Positions 26,264 to 34,821 of a stretch of DNA of 64,000 nt are shown here, one piece after another. Below the pieces are notes generated by a model, which had not been told where the DNA came from, searched no databases, and saw only the letters and a program-made list of their open reading frames with translations. The stretch lies in the NCBI GenBank assembly GCA_964593725.1, contig CAZQJS010000013.1, positions 1 to 64,000 on the forward strand. Reading direction: 5' to 3'. Position numbers and translations under genes: made by a program. Origin of the DNA: JAIOSM01 sp964593725 (lineage in GTDB: Bacteria > Desulfobacterota > Desulfobacteria > Desulfobacterales > Desulfobacteraceae). The first letter of the stretch is position 1; each line of letters begins with the position of its first letter.

Positions 26264-29200
26264 ATGGTGCAGGCAAAAAACAGATATAAAAGTTTTAAGT
26301 TCAAAACAGTGCCAGACCTGCCCATACTCAGTAAAAAAGATGAAATCATTGAAAAGATCAATCAACACAGTGTTGTTATAATTTCCGGTGAAACAGGATC
26401 GGGTAAAACAACCCAGATACCAAAGTTTCTTCTTGCAGCAGGTTATGGCAGGAGGAAAATGATAGGCTGCACCCAGCCACGCAGGATTGCCGCCATTAAC
26501 GTTGCCCAAAGAATTGCCCATGAGCTGGGACAGAGCATTGGTGAGACCATAGGTTATAAAATCAGGTTTGATGACAGATCATACAGGGAGTGTATGGTGA
26601 AGATTATGACCGATGGTATTTTACTTGCCGAAGCCCAAAAGGATGGATTTTTAAATCAATACGAGGTGATCATTGTTGATGAAGCCCATGAAAGAAGCCT
26701 TAATATAGATTTTACCCTTGGGATATTAAGGAAGCTTACAAAAAAAAGAAAGGATTTAAAACTCATAATAACCTCTGCAACCCTGGATACGGAAAAATTT
26801 TCCAAAGCTTTTAACAATGCGCCTGTAATTGAAGTCTCAGGCAGGCTGTTTCCCGTCGAAGTTAAATATATGCAGGCAGGAAATCCAGATGACAGGGAAA
26901 ATACAGAAACAGCAGCACAATATGAAGTTGAAAATGAAGAGTATGATTACGTTGAGGGCGCAGCAAAGGCAGTTGATTATATTATTTCAAGATATCCGGA
27001 TGGTGATATCCTTGTTTTTATGCCGACAGAGCAGGATATTTCAGAGACCATTGAGCTTGTTGCGGCACACCAGAGAGATCATAAAACCCTTATTACACTA
27101 CCTTTATTTGCACGCCTTGCATCAAAGGATCAGCAGAAAATCTTTTCAGGCAGTCCTTTTAGAAAAGTCATTGTTTCCACAAATGTTGCAGAAACTTCCC
27201 TTACAATACCATCCATCAGATATGTAATTGATACCGGACTTGCACGCATACCAAGTTATTCCCCCCGCACCAGGACAACTTCCATGCCCGTGAAAAAGAT
27301 ATCCAGAAGCAGTGCAGACCAGCGAATGGGACGATGCGGCCGGGTGGCAAATGGTGTATGCATAAGACTGTTTTCAGAAGAAGACTTTAATTTGCGCCCT
27401 TTTTTTACACCCCCGGAGATTGTGAGGAGCAACCTTGCAGAAGTGATTTTAAGGATGATATCCTTAAGGCTTGGGGATGTAAAAAAGTTTCCCTTTATTG
27501 ATTCTCCCTCGGAAAAAAGTATTAAAGACGGATTCAACACCTTAAAAGAGCTCGGTGCAATAAAAGAGAAAACCATATTAAAAGACAGAAAAAAACAGAA
27601 AACAGATACTCTTTCAAAAATTGGGAAAACCATGGCATCTATACCTGTTGACCCGAAACTATCCAGGATATTAATAGAGGCTGCAATGCGGGGGTGTATT
27701 GAGGAGGCATTGATTATCACATCGGCTCTGTCCACTTCCGACCCAAGGCAGCGCCCCAGGGATAAAGCACAGCATGCTGATCAGAAACATGGCCAGTGGA
27801 AAGACCCGGATTCTGATTTCATCTCCTATTTAAATATATGGAAGGCTTACAAGGATGCAGCCAGAAGATTGAAATCAAGATCAAAATTGAGAAAATTTTG
27901 TCATGATAATTTTCTCTCCTTTAGAAGGCTTAAGGAGTGGGAGGATATAAGCAGGCAGATTAAAAAGATTTTGTCTGAAAAAAAGATCAAAATCAACAGG
28001 ATTCATTTCAAAAAAGGAACAAAGGGGCTTAAGTCAAAGGAGAACAGTCACGGGTCAGATATGTACAGGGCCATACACAAATCTTTACTGGCAGGCTATC
28101 TTACAAACATTGCCCATAAAAAGGAGAACCATATATTTAATGCGGCCAAGGGTCAGCAGGTAACAATATTTCCAGGTTCCAACCTGTTTAAGAGTGCAGG
28201 CCAGTGGATCATGGCAGCCCGGTTTGTTAAGACAAGCAGACTTTTTGCAAGGATTAATGCCAATATAGATCCTGCATGGGTGGAGGAGGTTGGAAAAAAT
28301 TTCTGCACATATACATGGTCCTCACCCCATTATGAAAAAAAAAGGGGAGAGGTTATTGCCATGGAACAGGTCTCATTGTCAGGATTGGTGCTTGTGGCAG
28401 AAAGGCCTGTATCCTACGGCAGGATAAACCCGGAAGAAGCCGGTGATATCTTTATCAGAAAAGCTCTCGTGGAGGGGGAGCTGGACAGAGGGTTTAAGTT
28501 TATGGTTCACAATGAGCAATTGATTGAAGAGCTTGAAGCCCTGGAGGATAAGACAAGGAAAAGGGGAATTGTGGCAACAGATGATGATATCTTTCTGTTT
28601 TATAAAAACAGACTTAAAAAAAATTTCTATGATGTAAGAACATTTTCAAAGTTTCTTAAAGATAATGATGACTCATTTTTAAGGATGGCAAGGGATGATC
28701 TGATAAGAGCGCATGTTGATGAAGATGAACTTGCAAGCTTTCCTGACACTCTGGAAATGGGCAGTGCAAAATTCAAGCTTGAATATATGTTCTCCCCCGG
28801 TGCAAAAGAAGATGGAGTAACTGTTAAAATCCCTGCTGCATCAGCTGCTTCAGTATCCAGCCATGCAATGGACAGACTTGTACCCGGCCTCCTTAACAGC
28901 AGGATTACAGGGCTTATTAAGAATCTTCCAAAAAAATACAGGATAAATCTTCTGCCTGTGTCCGGGAAAGCTGCAATGATTGCGGAAAAGATACCAAAGG
29001 GAGATGACAGACCTCTGTTTACACTATTGAGCAGGATCATTAAAGAGCGATTCAATGTTGATATTCCGGCATCGGCCTGGTCAGATGAAAATCTTGAACC
29101 CCATCTTAAGATGCGTATCTCAATCAGGGATGAAAAAGACAGGGAAATTGCAGCTTCCAGGGATAAGGCCCTTATAAACAGGTACCATGACACTGATTTT

Positions 29201-30127
29201 GAACACCAGGATGCATTGGGAAAAGAGCGTGCAGAATATGAAAGAGGCAGTGTTGTATCATGGGATTTCAAAGATGTTGGCATACCAATAAAAATAGAGC
29301 AGTCCAATGGCATTTTTTATAATGTTTTCAAGGGACTTGCCATGGAAGGCGGAAAGGTTGCCCTGCGCCTGTACAGATCAGAGAAACTCTTTAATAAAGG
29401 CCATAAAGAGGGCGTAATGGGACTGTACCAAACAGCATATACTGAACAGTTTAAAACATTACAAAGGGATTTGAGATCATCGTTTATTATTAAAAAACAT
29501 GCAGGTTTTTTTGGCGGCGCAAAAAAAATTCAAAGTGAACTCTTTGATGCCATAACAAGGCATCTTTTTTTAAAGGATATAAGGGAAGAAAAAGAGTTTA
29601 ATCAATATGCATTACAGATTTTTCCAAAGCTTTACAATAAAACAATTGAGTTCTGCAATGTCGTGGATCTTATCATGGACGGGTACCAGGCAACAGATAC
29701 CTTTCTTAAAAAGCTATCCCTTAGAGCAGGTACAAGGGCTAAAGCAGGAAAGTTGATTGAGCACCTGTACTGTGATCTTAAAAATCTTGTGCCTGAAAAT
29801 TTTCTTAAGCTATATGAACATGACAGGCTCGGACATATCCCCAGATATTTAAAGGCAATCAGAATAAGGGCAGGGCGGGGTTTTGATGATCCTCTGAAGG
29901 ACAGTAAAAAGGCTTTTACCGTTGAAAAATATTCAAAGCAGTTAAATGCCCTGCTTGAAAATTTGTCCCAAAAAACATCTTTTGAAAAGAGTGAAAAGAT
30001 TGAACAGTTTTTCTGGATGCTGGAGGAGTATAAAATATCAGTTTTTGCCCAGGAGGTAAAACCTGTAATTAAAGTATCTGCAAAAATACTTGATGGTTTT
30101 TTACTGGAAATTTCAACAATGGTGTAA
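26264..30127 (+). CDS. hrpA: ATP-dependent RNA helicase HrpA (DEAH box)
   Basis: This 1287-residue helicase has the length and layout of HrpA. Walker A SGETGSGKTT is at 41-50, the Q-P-R-R-I-A motif at about 71-76, DEAH at 139-142 and SAT in ITSATLDTEKF. Helicase-C has STNVAETSLTIPSIRYVIDTG and QRMGRCGRV. HA2 and OB domains and the long C-terminal DUF3418 region follow (about residue 750 to the end). HrpA works on structured mRNA and helps rescue stalled ribosomes. The ATG at 26264 is near the promoter and lacks a clear Shine-Dalgarno sequence, so the leader is probably very short. Confidence 0.95.
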   Translation: MVQAKNRYKSFKFKTVPDLPILSKKDEIIEKINQHSVVIISGETGSGKTTQIPKFLLAAGYGRRKMIGCTQPRRIAAINVAQRIAHELGQSIGETIGYKIRFDDRSYRECMVKIMTDGILLAEAQKDGFLNQYEVIIVDEAHERSLNIDFTLGILRKLTKKRKDLKLIITSATLDTEKFSKAFNNAPVIEVSGRLFPVEVKYMQAGNPDDRENTETAAQYEVENEEYDYVEGAAKAVDYIISRYPDGDILVFMPTEQDISETIELVAAHQRDHKTLITLPLFARLASKDQQKIFSGSPFRKVIVSTNVAETSLTIPSIRYVIDTGLARIPSYSPRTRTTSMPVKKISRSSADQRMGRCGRVANGVCIRLFSEEDFNLRPFFTPPEIVRSNLAEVILRMISLRLGDVKKFPFIDSPSEKSIKDGFNTLKELGAIKEKTILKDRKKQKTDTLSKIGKTMASIPVDPKLSRILIEAAMRGCIEEALIITSALSTSDPRQRPRDKAQHADQKHGQWKDPDSDFISYLNIWKAYKDAARRLKSRSKLRKFCHDNFLSFRRLKEWEDISRQIKKILSEKKIKINRIHFKKGTKGLKSKENSHGSDMYRAIHKSLLAGYLTNIAHKKENHIFNAAKGQQVTIFPGSNLFKSAGQWIMAARFVKTSRLFARINANIDPAWVEEVGKNFCTYTWSSPHYEKKRGEVIAMEQVSLSGLVLVAERPVSYGRINPEEAGDIFIRKALVEGELDRGFKFMVHNEQLIEELEALEDKTRKRGIVATDDDIFLFYKNRLKKNFYDVRTFSKFLKDNDDSFLRMARDDLIRAHVDEDELASFPDTLEMGSAKFKLEYMFSPGAKEDGVTVKIPAASAASVSSHAMDRLVPGLLNSRITGLIKNLPKKYRINLLPVSGKAAMIAEKIPKGDDRPLFTLLSRIIKERFNVDIPASAWSDENLEPHLKMRISIRDEKDREIAASRDKALINRYHDTDFEHQDALGKERAEYERGSVVSWDFKDVGIPIKIEQSNGIFYNVFKGLAMEGGKVALRLYRSEKLFNKGHKEGVMGLYQTAYTEQFKTLQRDLRSSFIIKKHAGFFGGAKKIQSELFDAITRHLFLKDIREEKEFNQYALQIFPKLYNKTIEFCNVVDLIMDGYQATDTFLKKLSLRAGTRAKAGKLIEHLYCDLKNLVPENFLKLYEHDRLGHIPRYLKAIRIRAGRGFDDPLKDSKKAFTVEKYSKQLNALLENLSQKTSFEKSEKIEQFFWMLEEYKISVFAQEVKPVIKVSAKILDGFLLEISTMV

Positions 30128-30142
30128 TGGATATTTAAAACC

Positions 30143-30256
30143 TTGACATCGGTTCTGTTTTCCTTCATATTTTTATTTATTGAAAATGAAGGAAAACTTT
30201 AAGGTTGGATTAATTGTTTTCCTTTAATCGGCTGGTTTAATAAAATGAAGGAAAAC
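30143..30256 (+). promoter_or_regulatory. Four-copy inverted motif around a promoter (candidate operator)
   Basis: GTTTTCCTTCAT at 30157-30168, ATGAAGGAAAAC at 30186-30197, GTTTTCCTTT at 30216-30225 and ATGAAGGAAAAC at 30245-30256 alternate in orientation. The first copy sits in and just past the spacer of TTGACA (30143-30148) and CATATT (30166-30171). The last copy contains the AAGGA ribosome-binding site of the gene at 30260. The first pair could also fold as a terminator-like hairpin after hrpA. Confidence 0.6.
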
Positions 30257-30259
30257 CAT

Positions 30260-31297
30260 ATGATTTTCAGAGAATTGAGCAATGGTCAGGCTAAATTTTT
30301 TATTGATACTGTCCAGCTGTATGATGCTTATAAAGATGCCTTTGTAAAAAATAAATCCTGCAAAGGGGGCATGCACTGGAAAAAATCAAAGAACAGAGAA
30401 TATCTTTTCAGGACCCGTGACCGTTATGGTAATGGTAAAAGTCTTGGTCCAAGATCAGAGAGAACAGAGAAAATATTTGCAAGGTTCAAAAAAAATAAAG
30501 AAAAGGTTAGCAGACATTTTTCAAGTTTAAAGAGTAGGTTAAAGGAGCAGGCACGATTTTGTAAAGCAGCTAAGATTCAACGGGTGCCAAGGGTTGTAAC
30601 AAACCTGTTAAGGCTGCTGGATCAAAGGAAAGTTCTGGGAAATAGTTTCATGGTCATAGGCACAAATGCTCTTTTTGCTTATGAAGCAGCAGCAGGTGTC
30701 TTCCTTGATCAGGATATTCTGGCCACCTCAGATATGGATATCTTGTGGGACCCGCGGCCGAAACTGGTGCTTGTATCGGATAATGAGCCTGGGAGGGCAG
30801 ATTTTATGGATATTATCCGAAAAGCAGACAAATCTTTTGAGATAATGGATAAAAACAGTTTCAGGGCGGTTAATAAAGATGGATACATGATTGATCTCTT
30901 AAAACCAGTGCCTTCAATGGCTTTTATGCAGGAAAAGAAACAGGTTGGAGGAAAATATGACCTTGAAGCAGTGGAAATCATGAATCTGGAATGGTTATTG
31001 TCATCTCCGAAATTTGTGCAGACCGTTATCGGAGATGACGGTTTTCCTGCCACAATGGTTGTTCCTGATCCCCGGGCATTTTCTCTCCATAAGTTATGGC
31101 TCGGCAGCCAGGAGGGGCGCGACCCTTTAAAAAGAAGGCGTGATACCCAGCAGGGGGTAACCACAGCAAGGCTGGTGCTCAGATATCTTCCCCAATACAT
31201 GTTTAAATCATCTGCATTGAGGATGTTTCCGGCAGCGATTGTTGAAAGCGCCAGACAGGCAATAGACGATATGCAGATACCGCCTGATTTCGAATAA
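30260..31297 (+). CDS. GSU2403-family nucleotidyltransferase-fold protein
   Basis: This 345-residue protein has an N-terminal helical and basic region (about 1-115) followed by a nucleotidyltransferase-like fold. NSFMVIGTNALFAYEAAAG is the G-S/T-like helix, and ATSDMDILWD supplies paired acidic residues. The later segments RADFMDIIRKADKSFEIMD and AFSLHKLWLGSQEGRDPLKRRRD match the DUF2204/GSU2403 type. The biochemical role is not established; minimal nucleotidyltransferases often act in toxin-antitoxin or defence settings. The start at 30260 has AAGGA 7 bases upstream. An ATG at 30245 overlaps the repeat and lacks a site. The operator-like array upstream suggests tight control. Confidence 0.75.
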   Translation: MIFRELSNGQAKFFIDTVQLYDAYKDAFVKNKSCKGGMHWKKSKNREYLFRTRDRYGNGKSLGPRSERTEKIFARFKKNKEKVSRHFSSLKSRLKEQARFCKAAKIQRVPRVVTNLLRLLDQRKVLGNSFMVIGTNALFAYEAAAGVFLDQDILATSDMDILWDPRPKLVLVSDNEPGRADFMDIIRKADKSFEIMDKNSFRAVNKDGYMIDLLKPVPSMAFMQEKKQVGGKYDLEAVEIMNLEWLLSSPKFVQTVIGDDGFPATMVVPDPRAFSLHKLWLGSQEGRDPLKRRRDTQQGVTTARLVLRYLPQYMFKSSALRMFPAAIVESARQAIDDMQIPPDFE

Positions 31298-31456
31298 CAG
31301 GCCTTATCTGCGCTGCTGTACATATTTTCGTGCGAAAAACTGTAATTATTAAAGGTTGCTTTCCTGCCCTGGACAAGGTAAAATAAGTATAAAAAATATT
31401 TTCCTTAAAGATCCGTGTAATTAGATTTTAAATCAACATAATCAACAGGTTGATCA

Positions 31457-32206
31457 ATGGAAAAACGGAAACACAAAGTATTGATTGTTGACGATGAAAA
31501 GGCGCTCAGTCAGGCTATTGGCCCTGTAATGGAGAAAATCGGAGTTGAATATCTGATATGCGAAAACAGTGACCATGGCCTTGAAATATTGACAAAGTCA
31601 TCATTCCCCTTCTCCCTTGCAATATCAGTCCTGCACTCTTCCGGAGGAGCAGGTTTGAGATTTCTTGGACAGGTAAAGGAGAAGAGCCCGAAAACCATAA
31701 GGTTTTTAATCAGTGATACGTTAAATATGGAGCAGTTTGTTAAAGCTGTTAACAAGGGGATTGTACAGCAATATGTGCAAAAACCATGGGAGATCAGTGA
31801 TATTGCTGCAAAAGTTAAGGAAGGAGTCGTAAGATTCAGGCATGCCTTTGAAAATGAAAAACTTGTTCAGCATACCATTAAACAGAACAAAAAACTCTAT
31901 TTACTGAGCAATGTACTTGATGAAAAAGTGTCCGGGCATATACAAAAGATGGAACGGCTTGATAGAGAAACAGCTGAGATAAGAGCCAGGCTTGCTGAAG
32001 TTAAAGCAGAAATAAATAAAGGTGAACATATAAAGGCCGGACCTCAGAGTGAATATTTTGAGAAATTTTTAAAAAACCACGATCTTTTAGAAAAAAGTAA
32101 ATTTAACAATTTGTTTAATGATACTATACGCAAACTTTTCAGGGAATTCAGCACCATTGCACAAAAAAGCGGTTTTGAATTACCCCATGGGCAGATCAGG
32201 GAGTGA
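31457..32206 (+). CDS. Degenerate response-regulator receiver with coiled-coil tail
   Basis: In this 249-residue protein, residues 5-125 have the receiver fold with the acidic pair (LIVDDEK) and the conserved Lys (VQKPWEI). The phospho-acceptor position reads AISVLHSSGG, so the usual Asp is Val. It is therefore a pseudo-receiver and cannot be phosphorylated in the normal way. Residues about 130-215 are helical and probably coiled coil. There is no DNA-binding or HD-GYP domain. It is the first gene of a three-gene unit with a FapA-like protein and a hybrid kinase, 3 bases before the next start codon. Confidence 0.75.
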   Translation: MEKRKHKVLIVDDEKALSQAIGPVMEKIGVEYLICENSDHGLEILTKSSFPFSLAISVLHSSGGAGLRFLGQVKEKSPKTIRFLISDTLNMEQFVKAVNKGIVQQYVQKPWEISDIAAKVKEGVVRFRHAFENEKLVQHTIKQNKKLYLLSNVLDEKVSGHIQKMERLDRETAEIRARLAEVKAEINKGEHIKAGPQSEYFEKFLKNHDLLEKSKFNNLFNDTIRKLFREFSTIAQKSGFELPHGQIRE

Positions 32207-32209
32207 AAA

Positions 32210-34759
32210 GTGCCAGAGAAAAAGTCTGATAAAAAATTTCAAATTATTCTGATTAACAATTCTGAAAACGCCTTTGATGAAGTGACAAATTTTCTCAAGG
32301 ATTCTGAAATATTTTCAAGGATTGAAGTATTGTCCTTTTCACAAACAAAATATTTTGATTATCTTGAACAGCATAAAAAGAATGCTCCCGGCCTTGTCAT
32401 CTCATTTTCAGATTCTGGAAATACCTACGGCGCAATATTCGGGAGGGTAAGAGAGCTGTATCCTGAGACAAGAAGGCTGCTTGTAGTAAAATCAGATGAA
32501 AAAGGTCTTTTGATAAGTGCTTTAAATAAAGATATAATTCATTTCTGTTTTGCATTGCCCCTGGGAAAATCATATTTTTCAGAACTTATAAGCTCATGTA
32601 TCAGCAAGGCAGAACATGGTGGCTCATGGGAATATGCTAAACGGGTTGTTGATGAGCAAAAGATTAAGATATACAGAATAGCTAAAGGCTTTAAGGAAAA
32701 AGATGAGAAATATTTGAAAATATTAAGTCAGAAAAGAGCTGACTATAAGAGTTTAAAAGATAAACTTAAGGAATCAGAGAAAACACTTCAAAATGATTTT
32801 TTCCTTGGAAAGTACCTTGATAAAAAAAAAATACCCATGGTGGCCGATGATCTGCTCGCTGAGTTTAAAATAATGGCTGACAATATTGCTTTTGTGTTTG
32901 AAAAGACAGCTTTAAAACACTCAATTGCTTTTGAAAAGGAAAAATATATTGATATTCTGGAGGGTAAGAATCAGGCTGAACAAGGTAATGGTGCTGAACA
33001 TGGGGCATGGGTTATAAATGCCCTTTTTTCCCATGAAGTGGATGGTATTGAAGCCGGTCAAAAAGCAGAGCAGGAAACTAAAACTGTTTTTGGTGCAGAC
33101 AATTTAAAGGCAGATGATAATATACAGAACAGGGGCAAGGCCGATGCATCAGAACAGGATGCTGATTCTGATGATTTTATGGATCACCTGGAACAGGTGC
33201 TTGAATTTACTATGGGTGATGACCGCTTATCAATGCAGATTACCATTAAAAAGAGGGAATCTGATCTGTTGAGTGTTGATAATATTTTTGAATATCTGCA
33301 CAGGCTTGGTGTAAGCTACGGGCTGATCAGTGAAAAGGTGCTGGAGGCATGGCTTGACAACAGAGCAACAGCAGAACCTCTGGTTGTGGCAAAGGGTACT
33401 GAACCTGTGCAGCCTGTGGATGGGAAAGTAGTTTATCATTTTGATACTGATTTTATACATGCAGGCAGGGTCAAGGAAGATGGATCCATTGATTTCAGAG
33501 AAAGGGGGAGTATTCCCTTTGTGGAAGAGAACAGTCTTCTTGCCGGGAAAACTCCGGCTAAACCTGGAAAACCCGGTATTGATGTTTCAGGTGCCGGTAT
33601 TGCTGTAAAAGAGCCGGTTGACCCAGTATTTGTTGCAGGTGAGAATACCTTTGAAACCGATGGCGGGTTAAAAATTTTTGCAAAGGCAGGGGGGCAGCCC
33701 CACCTTGATGCCATGGGAGTTGTGTCTGTGGCCCCAGTGCTGAATATTAACAGTGATGTTGATTTTGAGACAGGTAATATATCCTTTAAGGGCAGCATTG
33801 TTGTAAATGGCACAGTAAAAGAGGGGTTCAAGGTTGAGGGTACAAATCTCACCGCTGACCAGGTTGAAGGTGCCAGAATAAATCTTACAGGTGACCTGAA
33901 TGTGAGCAACGGCATAATTGATTCTGAGATTAATGCCCAGGGGAATATACAGGCAAAGTATATAAACTCTACATCCATAAATACATTTGGTGATCTTATC
34001 ATAACAACCGAAATACTGGATTCTCTGGTTAATCTTACAGGAAAATTTTCAGGCCCTGGTGCCAGGATCATTGGTTCAAAAATCGTGGCCAAGGGCGGGA
34101 TAGAGGCCGGGCAGGTCGGTACAACAGGCTCAAAACCTGTAAAACTCAGGGTTGGAGTGGATGATTACATAATCAGACTTGTGGGAAGAGTGGATAAGCA
34201 GTTGATGGTAAATAAAGAAGAGTGTGATACACTTGATAAACAGATTAATGTCTTAAAAAAAGAGGATGAAGGATATTTTGAAAGTGTGTCTGGTGCAGCT
34301 TACACCCAGGATAGAACCCAGCTTGAAATAAAGAGCAGAAAGGAAGAACTTAACAGGTTAAAGAAAACTGATGCCACTGAAAAGGTCAGGGATCTGGAAG
34401 ATGAAATTAAAGAACTTGAGAAAAAGGCGGACAGGGCAGGGGAAATGGTTGAGGATGCTTTAAATCAGCAGGACAGGATAGCAGAAGAGATAAAGGTATA
34501 TAAAAAGAAAATTGAGGAGATGGAAAAAAAGAATATTGACCTTGTAAATGAGAAAAAAGCCTTGACACAGTATTCCAAAAAAGGCGAAACTCTTGCAAGG
34601 GTGATGGTTAACGGCAGAGTACTTGCAGGAACAAAGATTGAGAGTTCCAAATCTTCATTTATAGTCAGGGATGACACATCAAAGTGTAAAATTGAAGAGG
34701 TGGAGGTAAAGGCCGGTACCAGCGCAAAATACCCGGAAATAGTACTGGTGAATCTATAA
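32210..34759 (+). CDS. FapA-type scaffold protein with N-terminal pseudo-receiver
   Basis: This 849-residue protein starts at GTG with AGGGAG six bases upstream. Residues 8-135 look like a receiver fold without its acidic residues (IILINNSEN, LVISFSDSGN). A coiled-coil linker follows. The FapA/DUF342 region covers about 345-655, with VAKGTEPVQPVDGKVVYHFD, SIDFRERGSIPFVEENS and a beta-helix of G-N-I-x-A-K-Y/I-x-x-S repeats. A long coiled coil (about 660-790) and a short beta domain end the protein. It is a larger paralogue of the FapA protein at 19327-21255. Its place between a pseudo-receiver and a kinase suggests a signalling or assembly scaffold, but this is inferred. Confidence 0.8.
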   Translation: MPEKKSDKKFQIILINNSENAFDEVTNFLKDSEIFSRIEVLSFSQTKYFDYLEQHKKNAPGLVISFSDSGNTYGAIFGRVRELYPETRRLLVVKSDEKGLLISALNKDIIHFCFALPLGKSYFSELISSCISKAEHGGSWEYAKRVVDEQKIKIYRIAKGFKEKDEKYLKILSQKRADYKSLKDKLKESEKTLQNDFFLGKYLDKKKIPMVADDLLAEFKIMADNIAFVFEKTALKHSIAFEKEKYIDILEGKNQAEQGNGAEHGAWVINALFSHEVDGIEAGQKAEQETKTVFGADNLKADDNIQNRGKADASEQDADSDDFMDHLEQVLEFTMGDDRLSMQITIKKRESDLLSVDNIFEYLHRLGVSYGLISEKVLEAWLDNRATAEPLVVAKGTEPVQPVDGKVVYHFDTDFIHAGRVKEDGSIDFRERGSIPFVEENSLLAGKTPAKPGKPGIDVSGAGIAVKEPVDPVFVAGENTFETDGGLKIFAKAGGQPHLDAMGVVSVAPVLNINSDVDFETGNISFKGSIVVNGTVKEGFKVEGTNLTADQVEGARINLTGDLNVSNGIIDSEINAQGNIQAKYINSTSINTFGDLIITTEILDSLVNLTGKFSGPGARIIGSKIVAKGGIEAGQVGTTGSKPVKLRVGVDDYIIRLVGRVDKQLMVNKEECDTLDKQINVLKKEDEGYFESVSGAAYTQDRTQLEIKSRKEELNRLKKTDATEKVRDLEDEIKELEKKADRAGEMVEDALNQQDRIAEEIKVYKKKIEEMEKKNIDLVNEKKALTQYSKKGETLARVMVNGRVLAGTKIESSKSSFIVRDDTSKCKIEEVEVKAGTSAKYPEIVLVNL

Positions 34760-34821
34760 TAATCCGGAAAATAACCCCAGGTTTCTAATTTTGCAGGAAC
34801 ATTTAACCGGGAATCTTGTCC

